Counted from the first letter of the stretch, positions 53,862 through 63,765 are shown. The stretch is 64,000 nucleotides of DNA from JBGTIS01 sp041745535 (GCA_041745535.1 JBGTIS010000030.1:10402-74401); one strand, 5' to 3'. The notes: generated by a model from the sequence alone, not told the origin. Program-made: numbers and translations.

Positions 53862-56800
53862 TTATTTTATAGCCATTTTCTTTTCAGCATACGAATTTCG
53901 GAAGTTGATCCAGTCGGCATTTATATACATATTGTTGTTTTTCTCCTCATTATCAGGCACTTCACCTTCATTTTTCACAACAAAATAGAGATCATGTACG
54001 CCTACTGGGGCATCTGTTACAGGTATATCTATTTCCTGCCACTTGTCAGGTGCTCCTGTAAAAGGAACTTCAAAGGCCAAAATAGTCCTGCCTTTCAGGC
54101 TGTCCGTTCTTACATCTATTTTCATGGCTTTTCCAGTTGCGCTAAGCTTAAGGGTCAATAGGTCTACGTATTTCAAATCAATGCTGCTGAAAGCAAAATA
54201 ATCATCCTTCCTTATTTCCGTTAAATAGGTATAATTTTCACCATCGGGAGTTACTACTTTATTACTAGCTTTACTGCTTTGGTCGAAAGTCTCTACCTGA
54301 ACTTTCGGGTTTCGCAGCGTTGCTATTTTTTTAGTAGTTAACGGACCAATTATTTCTCCGCCCGCATCTTCATAAGTAGCAGTAAATACATATTTTCCTT
54401 CTGCCCCCTGATCCAAGTGTTTGTTAGCTACAAGCCCACCTCTTAGTGGAAGAAGTTTAACTGTACCAGCCTGATCCAGAGACAATACATACTTAACTAT
54501 GGTTTCAGCTTCATCTGTTGTAACCGCTTGTGGAGGCATGGCCCGGTCGCCCCAGGTTCCACTTCCACCCTTTAAAACCTTGGTGACTAACTTAGCCGTT
54601 GTTTCTTCATCATCATTATACCTTTTGGCTACATCATTATAGGCAGGGCCTACAGATGTTTGTTCAAAACTATGACAGGTTTTACAGCCTTTTTTGTCTA
54701 TAAGAGCCAGTCCGTTCATACTGGCCGTATTTTGCTGATGGCCCGCCGCGCTGGCTGTTACATCATTTCCCTCGGGCAGGTAATCGTAAAAAAAGCTAAC
54801 CTTCGAAGGTTCTATACCTTCATCCAGCGAACCATCTTCCTTATCAGTTACTTTAACCTGATAATTAATGGTTTGGTCATTCCAGTAAAAGCTATTGTTT
54901 CCGGTAAAAACAATCCGCACATCAGGCATTTCATTTCCAACCTGAATTTCCAGTTCCTGGGTATCGCTGGCACCAGATGCATCGGTAATCGTTACTTTTG
55001 GATGATAAATACCGGGTTTTTCAAAAGTAAAACTAGGATTTGGTTCTGAAGATTGATCGTCCGCTGTGAAAGCCCACTGGTAGGAAAGCTGGTCTTCGCT
55101 GTCGTAATCAAATGATTCGGAAGAAGAAAAAGTAACAGTGAGCGGAGCGGCACCGAGAGTTTTATCAGCAGCAATTCGTGCATTGGGTTTCCTGTTTCCT
55201 TCAGCGTAATCGATTCTACTTAAAGAGGCTTCTGGATTAGCGGCAAACCAAATATCTCCATATTCTAATACATACATATTGCCATTATATCCCATTCGCA
55301 TATCGATAGGATTCGAAAAAGTGAAGGAATCCAGAAAGGGTTCTAATCGGACCAAATCTCCTTTTTCATCCAGGGTTACCGCCATAATCCATTCTCGAAT
55401 CCAGTCGTAAACAAATAATTTCTTATCGTAATACTCAGGAAACCTATGATCGTAATGGCTGTACATATCGTAATAATAAACCGGACCGGCCATCGCATTT
55501 CTTCCTCCTGTGCCCACAATTGGAAATTCAGGAGACTCGTCATACGGGTACCAGATCAGGGCCTCCTTGAAAGGTGGTAAAGTATCGATGCCTGTATTGT
55601 TGGGGGAGTTATTAACCGGAGCTTCGAAATCGAAGTAAGGGCCGATTTCACCCGTAGCAAAATTGTAATGCGGATAGGCGCGATTTCCTCTGAAAAAGGG
55701 CCACCCAAAATTACCAGCTTCTTTCGCCTGGTTAATTTCATCATAACCTTTCGGGCCTTTGTCAGTATCGAATCGGGCATCGTTTCCTACATCTCCCCAA
55801 TACAAATAACCAGTTTTGGGGTCAACACTAATGCGGTAAGGGTTACGGCAGCCCATTACATAAATTTCAGGTTTACCTTCGGAACCATCTTTCGGGAACA
55901 AATTGCCATCAGGAATACTATAAGTACCATCTGGCTCTGGTTTAATGCGCAAAACCTTTCCCCGCAGGTCGTTTGTATTTCCGGATGTACCCTGTGCATC
56001 CCATGATGATCTGCCCGGACGTTCATCGATAGGGGCATGTCCATCAGAAGCAAAAGGATTAGTATCGTCACCAGTAGATAGGTATAAAAGTCCGGAAGGA
56101 CCAAATTCAATAGAGCCCCCGGTATGGCAGCAGGTTTCGCGCTGTACAGGTACTTTCAGCATAAGTTTTTCTGAAGAAAGAAGCATACTATCACCTATTA
56201 ACTTGAAACGGGAAAGATGTTGCACCCATTCGTCACCTGCTGGTGAATAATACATATAAATCCAATTGTTATGATAAAAGTCCGGATCTTTGGCTACGCC
56301 CATTAGGCCGTCTTCAAACTTTGTATGTACATTAAGCTGGGCTATGGTTTTTATTTTATTATCCTCAGGGGAATATAACTTAACAGCTCCTTTGCGTTCA
56401 ACCACAATTACTTTCCCATCAGGAAGGACTTCCAGTTCAGTAGGTTCGTCTAAGCCACCATATACCAAAACGTTTTTCACAAACCTGTTCTCCTCTGGGG
56501 TGCGCAATGAATGCGCGTTATTGTAGTTAAGTTGATTATCGCCAATAGCAAAATTAATAGCCTCCGCTACAGCTTGCTTTTCTTCGGGTGAGGACAAACT
56601 CGAGGTAACTTTGGTGTTATCCAGGTAAGCTACTCTTCCTCCATCATATTCTTTAGAAAAGGAAATTAGTTCCTGTTGATTTTGGCTACCATTTTCTTCT
56701 TTATTAGCCATCAACTTTACAGGTGTTTCATCAAACTCAGGATGTGAACCGGAGTTTTTCCGCACGTTTAGCATTTTCTCGTACCAGGGCCAGTTATATT

Positions 56801-57170
56801 TAACCTGAATGGGAGCATGAATGCCCACATACCCACCACCTGCCTGTACGAATCGTTCAAAATCAGTTTGTTCATTTACAGTTAAAGCTTCGCCAGGAGC
56901 ATTTAAAAATACAACCGCACTATATTGCTTCAGGTTATCTTCATTAAAACTAGTCGATTGTGCGGTGGTATCTACAGCAAATCCGCTTTCTTTACCTAGC
57001 TGGGTAATTACTGCTGCCCCTGCCGAAACAGCATTATCTGTTGACGGCTTATAAAACACTAATACTTTTTCTTCTTTGTGGCTGGAGCAAGCTGCTATTA
57101 ATCCTATCAGAACAAGATAGAAAAACGAAGCTGGTTTCCATAGTTTGAAACATAACTTTTTGCCCATCAT
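53862..57170 (-). CDS. ThuA - sugar dehydrogenase - PKD - cytochrome c - CBM fusion lipoprotein
   Basis: An 1102-residue envelope protein with five modules. A lipoprotein signal ends GLIAACSSH. ThuA-like domain at about 35-215 (GGGYVGIHAP). PQQ-type glucose/sorbosone dehydrogenase propeller at about 225-655 (FEDGLMGVAKDP, RETCCHTGGSIEFGP, GNTNDLRGKVLRI). PKD domain at about 670-760. Class I cytochrome c with CKTCH at 829-833 and the distal ligand in WGDRAMPPQ. A C-terminal carbohydrate-binding-like module from about 965. It likely oxidises a sugar and passes electrons to its own heme. Terminators separate it from ThuA upstream and DUF2383 downstream. Confidence 0.9.
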   Translation of the reverse strand: MMGKKLCFKLWKPASFFYLVLIGLIAACSSHKEEKVLVFYKPSTDNAVSAGAAVITQLGKESGFAVDTTAQSTSFNEDNLKQYSAVVFLNAPGEALTVNEQTDFERFVQAGGGYVGIHAPIQVKYNWPWYEKMLNVRKNSGSHPEFDETPVKLMANKEENGSQNQQELISFSKEYDGGRVAYLDNTKVTSSLSSPEEKQAVAEAINFAIGDNQLNYNNAHSLRTPEENRFVKNVLVYGGLDEPTELEVLPDGKVIVVERKGAVKLYSPEDNKIKTIAQLNVHTKFEDGLMGVAKDPDFYHNNWIYMYYSPAGDEWVQHLSRFKLIGDSMLLSSEKLMLKVPVQRETCCHTGGSIEFGPSGLLYLSTGDDTNPFASDGHAPIDERPGRSSWDAQGTSGNTNDLRGKVLRIKPEPDGTYSIPDGNLFPKDGSEGKPEIYVMGCRNPYRISVDPKTGYLYWGDVGNDARFDTDKGPKGYDEINQAKEAGNFGWPFFRGNRAYPHYNFATGEIGPYFDFEAPVNNSPNNTGIDTLPPFKEALIWYPYDESPEFPIVGTGGRNAMAGPVYYYDMYSHYDHRFPEYYDKKLFVYDWIREWIMAVTLDEKGDLVRLEPFLDSFTFSNPIDMRMGYNGNMYVLEYGDIWFAANPEASLSRIDYAEGNRKPNARIAADKTLGAAPLTVTFSSSESFDYDSEDQLSYQWAFTADDQSSEPNPSFTFEKPGIYHPKVTITDASGASDTQELEIQVGNEMPDVRIVFTGNNSFYWNDQTINYQVKVTDKEDGSLDEGIEPSKVSFFYDYLPEGNDVTASAAGHQQNTASMNGLALIDKKGCKTCHSFEQTSVGPAYNDVAKRYNDDEETTAKLVTKVLKGGSGTWGDRAMPPQAVTTDEAETIVKYVLSLDQAGTVKLLPLRGGLVANKHLDQGAEGKYVFTATYEDAGGEIIGPLTTKKIATLRNPKVQVETFDQSSKASNKVVTPDGENYTYLTEIRKDDYFAFSSIDLKYVDLLTLKLSATGKAMKIDVRTDSLKGRTILAFEVPFTGAPDKWQEIDIPVTDAPVGVHDLYFVVKNEGEVPDNEEKNNNMYINADWINFRNSYAEKKMAIK

Positions 57171-57200
57171 ATTTTTTTGAAAATTAAATTTAGAAATAAA

Positions 57201-57259
57201 AAATCCCCGCTATATAAACTAAATTACCGATACATTTAGTTCTGTTAAGCGAGGAATTT
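57201..57259 (-). terminator. Long two-part hairpin terminator after thuA-like gene
   Basis: Outer arms AAATCCCCGCT (57201-57211) and AGCGAGGAATTT (57248-57259) enclose a perfect inner stem AACTAAAT (57217-57224)/ATTTAGTT (57234-57241). On the minus strand a T-run follows directly. It lies between two genes of the same strand, so it isolates the fusion gene from the upstream operon. Confidence 0.75.
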
Positions 57260-57281
57260 GGTTAACCGTTAGGTTATAGTA

Positions 57282-58061
57282 TTATTTACCAATTTTTTCA
57301 ACACCTCCGGCATACATAATTCCGCCAAGAACATGCTTTAAGAACATCGGATCCTGATAGCATTCGTTGGTATGGCCACCTGCTGTATAAAAAGCCCTGC
57401 CACCATCGTATTCATGGTACCATGCAAAAGGGTGATTATCGCCATTTTCGCCGCCTTCGTAAGTAGATTCATCAAGTTTGGCCAGAACCTTCAAATCAGG
57501 ATTTATATCTTTAAAATTATACCATTCGTCAAACCGGGTCCAGTCGTTTGGTAACTCCCGGGTGGCTGGATGATTATGGTCAATTATATGAATAGTAGCT
57601 TCCTGCTGTTTCGGATGGCTTTTAAAATAAGCCCCTACCAATTTGCCATACCACGGCCACTCATATTCCGTATCTGTAGCAGAATGGATACCGACAAAAC
57701 CGCCACCATTTTGTATAAATTTTTCAAATGCTTCCTGTTCATTGTCTTTCAAAACATCGCCAGTAGTATTCAGAAATACAACTACATCATATTTTTCCAA
57801 TGTATCAGGACGGAAATAATTAGAAAAGCGGGTTTCTGTAACTTCAAAATTATTGTCTTTTCCCAGTTTTTCTAAAGCCGCGATACCTGCCGGAATAGAA
57901 GAATGCTCGAAGCCAGCGGTTTTGGAAAACACCAAAACTTTTATACTCTCTTTCGGCTGCGAAGGATCATCTTTAGAATTTGCGGAACAGTTAAAAGCCG
58001 GAATAACCAGCAGCGCCAATGCCAGGGATAAACAAATGTGAAATAGTGATCTTGTTTTCAT
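57282..58061 (-). CDS. ThuA domain-containing exported protein
   Basis: A 259-residue protein of the trehalose-utilisation (ThuA) family, with a glutamine-amidotransferase-like fold. The signal ends near PAFNCSAN, probably a lipoprotein. Signatures are VFSKTAGFEHSSIPAG, NGGGFVGIHSATDTEYEWPW and the final HEYDGGRAFYTAGGH. ThuA proteins act in disaccharide catabolism through 3-keto sugars, though their reaction is not firmly settled. Third gene of the isomerase-DUF1080-ThuA operon, and related to the N-terminal module of the fusion protein downstream. Confidence 0.88.
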   Translation of the reverse strand: MKTRSLFHICLSLALALLVIPAFNCSANSKDDPSQPKESIKVLVFSKTAGFEHSSIPAGIAALEKLGKDNNFEVTETRFSNYFRPDTLEKYDVVVFLNTTGDVLKDNEQEAFEKFIQNGGGFVGIHSATDTEYEWPWYGKLVGAYFKSHPKQQEATIHIIDHNHPATRELPNDWTRFDEWYNFKDINPDLKVLAKLDESTYEGGENGDNHPFAWYHEYDGGRAFYTAGGHTNECYQDPMFLKHVLGGIMYAGGVEKIGK

Positions 58062-58133
58062 CTTTTTTTAGTTTATGCTTAACAGACAGAAATAAATAAT
58101 GAGATCTGCCTTATTATAAATTTGTTACAATAA

Positions 58134-58865
58134 TTAGAGTCTTTTGATTTTAATATCTTTAAACCAAACTTGATCGCCATGATCCTGTAGCGCGATATGA
58201 CCTTCTTTTGCTTTGCCATAAGCCGGGAACTTGGCAAATTTGCTGTTCGCTACTGAATCTTCCCAGGCTTCGGTCCATAAGTCGTATTCAACCACTTTTT
58301 CACCATTTAAATAATGTTCAACATGGCCATTATTCACTATTAATTTGGTGTGATTCCACTCGCCGGCAGGTTTTACAGTTTCAACAGACGATTGTTGTAC
58401 ATCATAATTATCCCCTGCCCGGTGTTTTCTGATTTTCGCATCCGCATGCCTTTCATTATCCAGTAACTGATATTCAGGTCCGGAATAGTATACGGTAGGC
58501 AGTGAGTCATCTTCCACCACATTAAAGAATAATCCACTGTTGCCTCCTTCTGAAATTTTCCAGTCAAGTTCCATCTCGAAGTTTTTATACGTGTCTTTGG
58601 TAATAATATCACCACTTCCACCTTCGGTCATGGTAAGTGCGTTATCTTCAATTTTCCAGTCAGCATTCAGAGAATCGGATAAATAAGTACGCCATTTATC
58701 AGTAGAAGTACCATCGAAAAGCATTTCCCAGTCTGAGTCCGCATTGGAGGTAGCGGAAGAATCGGATTCCATTGGAGTTTCTGACCCTTCATTTTTCTTT
58801 GTGCCTGGAGAGCAGGCACAGAGCAGACCAGTAAATAACATACAAAATACAAGTTGTTTCAACAT
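58134..58865 (-). CDS. DUF1080 (3-keto-disaccharide hydrolase type) lipoprotein
   Basis: A 243-residue lipoprotein (signal ending LLCACSPGT) with the concanavalin-like DUF1080 fold. Family landmarks: EMLFDGTSTDKWRTY, NFEMELDWKISEGGNSGLFF, GPEYQLLDNERHADAK, EWNHTKLIVNNGHVEHYLNG and GHIALQDHGDQVWFKDIKI. Members hydrolyse 3-keto glycosides, which fits the neighbouring ThuA and sugar-isomerase genes. A low-complexity acidic linker follows the Cys. Confidence 0.9.
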   Translation of the reverse strand: MLKQLVFCMLFTGLLCACSPGTKKNEGSETPMESDSSATSNADSDWEMLFDGTSTDKWRTYLSDSLNADWKIEDNALTMTEGGSGDIITKDTYKNFEMELDWKISEGGNSGLFFNVVEDDSLPTVYYSGPEYQLLDNERHADAKIRKHRAGDNYDVQQSSVETVKPAGEWNHTKLIVNNGHVEHYLNGEKVVEYDLWTEAWEDSVANSKFAKFPAYGKAKEGHIALQDHGDQVWFKDIKIKRL

Positions 58866-58935
58866 GTTTGAAAATTATTAAATGATAATATTGAATAGTA
58901 GTTTATGATTAATTAAGTGCGCAAATACAATAATA

Positions 58936-59991
58936 TCAGGACAAGCCCAGTACTTTGCGGTTGGCCGCATCGTCGGCACCAGAACCGGCAAAATCGTCAA
59001 AAGCCCTTTCTGTAACAGTGATAATATGGCTATCGATAAATGGGGCTCCTTCTCTTGCTCCCTGTTCAGGATGTTTCATACAGCATTCCCATTCCAGTAC
59101 AGCCCAGCCCTCGTATCCATATTGTGTTAATTTACTGAATATACTACTGAAATCTACCTGGCCATCTCCTAATGAACGAAATCTACCTGGGCGGTCTATC
59201 CAGTCCTGATAACCACCATACACTCCGGAACGGCCAGTTGGATTAAATTCGGCATCTTTCACGTGGAACATTCTGATGAATTCATGATAGATATCAATAT
59301 AAGCTAAATAATCCAGTTGTTGCAATACGAAGTGGCTGGGATCGTATAAAATATTAGCGCGTTTGTGATTGCCAGTGGCTTCGCGAAAACGCTCAAAAGT
59401 AATTCCGTCATGCAAGTCTTCACCCGGGTGTATTTCATAACACACATCCACACCCTGATTATCAAATTCGTTTAATATGGGCAGCCAGCGGTTGGCCAGT
59501 TCTTTAAAACCCATATCCACCAAACCGGCAGGGCGCTGTGGCCATGGGTATACGGTTGGCCAAAGTAAAGCACCGGAAAAAGTAGCATGTACATTAATTC
59601 CCAGATTTCTGCTGGCTTTAGCGGCTAGTTTCAATTGGTCAACCGCCCATTCGGTACGGGCTTTCGGATTGCCATGTACTTCTTTGGGCGCGAAGCCATC
59701 AAACATGGTATCATAAGCCGGATGTACAGCAACCAACTGGCCTTGTAAGTGTGTAGAAAGCTCTGTGATTTCCATACCAGTTTCCTGAACAATACCTTTC
59801 AGTTCGTCGGCATAGGTTTTACTTTCAGCTGCTTTTTTCAGATCTATACACCTGGGATCAAAAGTAGGAATTTGTACGCCTTTGTAACCGGCTTCGGCCA
59901 TCCATTTACAAATGCTTTTTAAGTCGTTGAAGGGAGTGTCGTCACTCATAAATTGAGCTAAAAATACAGCTGGTCCTTTGATAGTTTTCAT
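58936..59991 (-). CDS. Sugar phosphate isomerase/epimerase family protein
   Basis: A 351-residue TIM-barrel protein of the AP_endonuc_2/IolE-like group. Metal-binding positions are in CYEIHPGEDLHD (Glu), ILYDPSHFVLQ (Asp, His), FHVKDAEF (His, Asp) and AVLEWECC (Glu). No signal peptide, so cytosolic. First gene of the operon with DUF1080 and ThuA proteins, so it probably isomerises or epimerises a keto-sugar intermediate. A parS-like sequence occurs inside the HVKD codons. Confidence 0.9.
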   Translation of the reverse strand: MKTIKGPAVFLAQFMSDDTPFNDLKSICKWMAEAGYKGVQIPTFDPRCIDLKKAAESKTYADELKGIVQETGMEITELSTHLQGQLVAVHPAYDTMFDGFAPKEVHGNPKARTEWAVDQLKLAAKASRNLGINVHATFSGALLWPTVYPWPQRPAGLVDMGFKELANRWLPILNEFDNQGVDVCYEIHPGEDLHDGITFERFREATGNHKRANILYDPSHFVLQQLDYLAYIDIYHEFIRMFHVKDAEFNPTGRSGVYGGYQDWIDRPGRFRSLGDGQVDFSSIFSKLTQYGYEGWAVLEWECCMKHPEQGAREGAPFIDSHIITVTERAFDDFAGSGADDAANRKVLGLS

Positions 59992-60270
59992 GTGATTGTA
60001 ATTTTGATTTTAATGGTGTCATGGAACCTCGCATAATAACTCTTCCAAGTTACAGAAGCATTTCTCATGCTCGGTTTCATGGGTTTTTCTGATTTTTTTA
60101 CATAAATAAAAATTGGGCTCTCTAAATTAAAGTTTATTTAACATTATTCAAACCAGATAGAAAAAATTGTAAAATTCTTATAAATAAGATAGGATGAAAA
60201 GAGAAGTGAAGAAAGGTATGGCTTTTATTACTTAAGCTTAATCAGAAACAGTCGGTTTTGATGGGAAATC

Positions 60271-61119
60271 CTATTGGTAATGGTAATCTTGAAAACACTT
60301 CTGATACTCTCCTTTCTGCCAAAGGTTGTCGAATTCACTGTTGTTCATGATCATCCCATGTTGACAGGCAAACTTTACTAAATGAGGGGTATTCCTGACT
60401 TTTATATGATTGCTTAATTTTTGAATGATATTCTTCCTGTGTTTTCTGATGGTTTCTTTTTGTACAAACAATTTATCAGCTATTTCAACAGAGGAATATC
60501 CATCGGCCAGCAAGTTAATAATTTGAACTTCTCGCCTCGAAAGTTGATATTGAGTTATATCAGCGGATGGATAATAATTTTGATAAATTATTTTCTGAGT
60601 ATCCTTATCATAATAGAAAAATTTGTGTAGGTTATCCTGATAAACATTTGAAATGTCATATATAACATTCAGGGAAGCTTCATAAAGATTATTTTGATGC
60701 ACAGCTTCTTGTATCTCAAATATGACCCAGTAAGTAGATTTGCTAAAAGAAGAAACCTTCATTTTAGCTCTGCAAACCACCTTAGTATTTGGGTCTTTTC
60801 TCATAAAATACCGCATCACTGCATAAACTTCGGTTGCGAATACAGTTTGGTCAAAAGGCATGAGGTTTCCCGTCAAAGCCATTCTATGATCTTGATATAC
60901 TTTTTCTTCTGGCACCCCCGTAAAACTGGAGATATTCCTATCAATATAAGGTATGGTATTATTAGCCGCGTAAATCATGGGAATTTCATGTTTCAACCCC
61001 AGAGAATAATTAGATTGATGGGTAGGAATCATATCTAATAACTTTTCAAAAGAGTTTTTACTCATTTGGGTGCCGTAATTCTTGAGTAACTTGTCTAGTG
61101 TTTTGAATGAAATAGCCAT
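60271..61119 (-). CDS. LuxR-type regulator with PAS-like sensor region
   Basis: A 282-residue cytosolic regulator. Residues about 45-185 look like a PAS-type sensing domain (PYIDRNISSFTGVPEEKVY), and about 192-250 is a GerE/LuxR helix-turn-helix: LSRREVQIINLLADGYSSVE, then IADKLFVQKETIRKHRKN. No receiver domain or Asp phosphorylation site. The signal is unknown. It faces the AraC-type membrane regulator with about 130 bases between the starts. Confidence 0.82.
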   Translation of the reverse strand: MAISFKTLDKLLKNYGTQMSKNSFEKLLDMIPTHQSNYSLGLKHEIPMIYAANNTIPYIDRNISSFTGVPEEKVYQDHRMALTGNLMPFDQTVFATEVYAVMRYFMRKDPNTKVVCRAKMKVSSFSKSTYWVIFEIQEAVHQNNLYEASLNVIYDISNVYQDNLHKFFYYDKDTQKIIYQNYYPSADITQYQLSRREVQIINLLADGYSSVEIADKLFVQKETIRKHRKNIIQKLSNHIKVRNTPHLVKFACQHGMIMNNSEFDNLWQKGEYQKCFQDYHYQ

Positions 61120-61252
61120 TATTTTACAATAATATCTTAAAAAATATGGTAGAAAAATACTCCAAAAGGGGAATTGACTTGTAAGAATATTCTACTTTTC
61201 TTGTAACAAAAAATTACTATAATTTTCAGCACTTTTTTAACCCTCAAACCCA

Positions 61253-62899
61253 ATGGCTACCTATATCCTTAAAAAAATCAACCAAGCTTGGAACTACTTT
61301 ATCTATTATTCCAAACTTAATATACTAAATTATCTGGCATTAGGTATATTTTTTTATGCCGGAATGCTTTGGTTCACCAGCGATTTATTAAATATCGATA
61401 CCTTATGCCGTACCTGTATTGAGGAAGGTCATGCTATTCATTGTACTTTTTCTAAAACCTGTGATGGCGTGGATGAAATTGATAAGGCTCAGTTCAAAGA
61501 AGTAGGGTACACCGAAACTTTCAATAAATTTTATAACTATTTGATTGCCTTACCATTTGGAGTACTACTTTTGGCATTTGGCCTAAAAGCTTTCAGGCGT
61601 ACTTTGAAGAAAGCAATTAAGGAAAAAGTAATAGTATGTCAAAATGGAGAAGCCCTTACCTTCCAAACCTTTGTACAGCAATGGTCACAACATGAAAAGC
61701 CAAAAAAATTACACTTTTGTGGATATATTTTTCTTTTGGGCTTGGTTTTCTACTTCATATACCGCTTTTACCTAACGGTATGGGGACCACTGTTAGGTGG
61801 GGTACCCCCTACAGCCATTGCTCCTACTGATTTTGACTGGATAAACTTTGCCGTATACCCCAATGCAATTATTAGTAAAGAAAAAAACTTATGGTTTGCC
61901 ATAGCCACCCAACTACCGGAAATTATAGAGTACATGATGGTTGTAGCGCAACTTATCACTGTATTACATTTCTGTTGCTTGATCTACCAACTAAACGTTG
62001 GAATCAAAACAAAAGAGAGGACCATAAGGCTGAAAAAGTTCACGAAGAGCAATTTTAATGAGATTCGCCTATTTGCCCCACCCATTAAATATTTCGTTTG
62101 TTTGGCCATTAACGTTTTAGTGGGCGCATTGGTAGCCAAATTACACTACCAGTATATGCAAAGTAAGCATATTACCTTCTGGGAGTTTTTTGGAAAATAC
62201 ATTTTTTATATGGAGGGAATTCCAAAAGATCAATGGCATACCATGGATACCCCTGAACTCTTTATCTCATTTTTCGTTAGTTTGGTATTCATCACCTGTT
62301 TCCTATTGCCGGTCTATCTGATTGTGACTGCCGTGGGGAAGGGCTTTCACGTCCCTTTAAAAAAGGACATTTATCAGATGATAGCCTCTTTTCAGCTACG
62401 CGTGTTGCTACTCATTGCCTTCTTTGCCGTTTTGCCCCTGTATTTTCCCCAGTTCTTTATTTTTTCTGTGTTAGGAGTCGGGGTGTGCCTGGCATTTCCC
62501 AGAGTAACAAAAAAAGAAAATAATGAAAACAAAACAGTTTACCATTCCTCTGATCAAATGATCTTCTTGGAAGCAGCCAGGGAAATTATCTTAAAAAACA
62601 TAAAAACCATCAATGTAGACAGCCTCGCCCAAGGGATGCATACCAATGCCCGTACCTTAACCAATTGGTTTGCGGCTACCGATTTCACTCCTAATCATTT
62701 TATCACCCATGTGCGTTTGGCCTGCGCCAAAGAAGCGTTAGAAAAGGAGGAAAACGGAAGGAAAAAGAAAATACAAGAGATCGCGAAAGCGATTGGGTAT
62801 GATAGCAGCACCTTCGTAAAGAAGTTTAAAGAAGCCTATCATATCACCCCTTTGCAATACAAGAGGGAGTTTGTGCCAGAAGTTAAAGAAAACGTCTAA
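61253..62899 (+). CDS. Membrane-embedded AraC-type regulator
   Basis: A 548-residue protein with about seven hydrophobic helices (for example near residues 27-45, 97-117, 156-175, 220-245, 285-300, 340-365 and 385-420) and a C-terminal AraC-type helix-turn-helix from about 445. The latter contains VDSLAQGMHTNARTLTNWF and AIGYDSSTFVKKFKEAYHI with TPLQYKRE. The N-terminal half has six cysteines near 58-76, possibly disulfides. Such an architecture suggests direct membrane sensing, but no ligand can be named. No likely target gene adjoins except its divergent partner. Confidence 0.75.
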   Translation: MATYILKKINQAWNYFIYYSKLNILNYLALGIFFYAGMLWFTSDLLNIDTLCRTCIEEGHAIHCTFSKTCDGVDEIDKAQFKEVGYTETFNKFYNYLIALPFGVLLLAFGLKAFRRTLKKAIKEKVIVCQNGEALTFQTFVQQWSQHEKPKKLHFCGYIFLLGLVFYFIYRFYLTVWGPLLGGVPPTAIAPTDFDWINFAVYPNAIISKEKNLWFAIATQLPEIIEYMMVVAQLITVLHFCCLIYQLNVGIKTKERTIRLKKFTKSNFNEIRLFAPPIKYFVCLAINVLVGALVAKLHYQYMQSKHITFWEFFGKYIFYMEGIPKDQWHTMDTPELFISFFVSLVFITCFLLPVYLIVTAVGKGFHVPLKKDIYQMIASFQLRVLLLIAFFAVLPLYFPQFFIFSVLGVGVCLAFPRVTKKENNENKTVYHSSDQMIFLEAAREIILKNIKTINVDSLAQGMHTNARTLTNWFAATDFTPNHFITHVRLACAKEALEKEENGRKKKIQEIAKAIGYDSSTFVKKFKEAYHITPLQYKREFVPEVKENV

Positions 62900-63294
62900 A
62901 AATCAAATTGCATTTAATCAAGAATATGTTCAAGCCACACATTTCTCCTACAGAGGCAAATTGTTAGTAAAATTGATTATAAAAGAAAAGTTTTTCCGGA
63001 TATGACAATTTTTTAGCTGGAATGATTAATTATATAAAAAGTAAATAAAATACTCTTTTTGCATTTAATAAACAGATTAATTTTAGCTATTGACACAGAA
63101 TATTATTTCGCATATCATTGTATTGTGTTATATAAATTAATAGCTAAACAATATTTATATTCTATTATTTCAAATTATAGATCAACCAATTCAATTGCCT
63201 TAGTATTTAAGAAGCCAATTTTGGTTTATAGAGTATATTCAAAAGGTGGCTGAGATAAACAGTTGAATGAGTTGACCTCCCAGACTTTTATACA
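62900..63294. other. AT-rich gene-free stretch with an inverted repeat
   Basis: About 395 bases without a convincing gene; a 64-codon open frame at 63059-63253 has no start context or protein-like composition. TTTAGCTATT (63082-63091) and AATAGCTAAA (63139-63148) form a perfect ten-base inverted repeat with a 47-base loop. No T-run follows. Confidence 0.55.
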
Positions 63295-63765
63295 ATGAAA
63301 TACTTTAGGTATACGATTATTCTCTTGGTAGTATTTGTACTTTTTGGTTGTTTGGAGATTACATTTGCTCAAACTAGGCCCATTGATGATGCATCTATTG
63401 ATAGGGGGAATGGAGAGGAGTTTTTTACAATTCCGGCTCTTACATATAAAATAACATTGCATTTAAATAATATGATTGTTACTCTTCCAAATCTAGTTAT
63501 GAAGCTTTCTAAACCGATTTTTGACAGAATGGGTATAAATAATACTGGAAAGAAGCTATTTATATACAAGGGAGTAGTAATATCTGATCCTACTATTACA
63601 TATGAGGTTCACCTTTCAAAATCTATTGATAATTTCATTAGAAGCTTGGATACAGACTTGGCGGGTATAGTATACAGTAACGGAGACAGGATTCTTTGCA
63701 AGATTGTTTTATACTTTTACTACCACGACCCTAATAATGTTCCAGAATGGTTCTATAATAATTAG
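63295..63765 (+). CDS. Hypothetical secreted protein
   Basis: A 156-residue protein with a signal peptide (hydrophobic core LVVFVLFGCLEI, cleavage after TFAQ). The mature part is strand-rich with LTYKITLHLNNMIV, GKKLFIYKGVVISD and IVLYFYYHDPNN. No family recognised and no relation to the neighbouring regulators. Codon use is AT-rich like the rest of the right edge, which may reflect transfer. Its place next to a transposase remnant supports an accessory origin. Confidence 0.55.
   Translation: MKYFRYTIILLVVFVLFGCLEITFAQTRPIDDASIDRGNGEEFFTIPALTYKITLHLNNMIVTLPNLVMKLSKPIFDRMGINNTGKKLFIYKGVVISDPTITYEVHLSKSIDNFIRSLDTDLAGIVYSNGDRILCKIVLYFYYHDPNNVPEWFYNN

Noticed and set aside
63059..63253. 64-codon open frame in the AT-rich right edge
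   Set aside because: Starts with TTG without context, runs through an inverted repeat, and has no protein-like conservation pattern that I can see.
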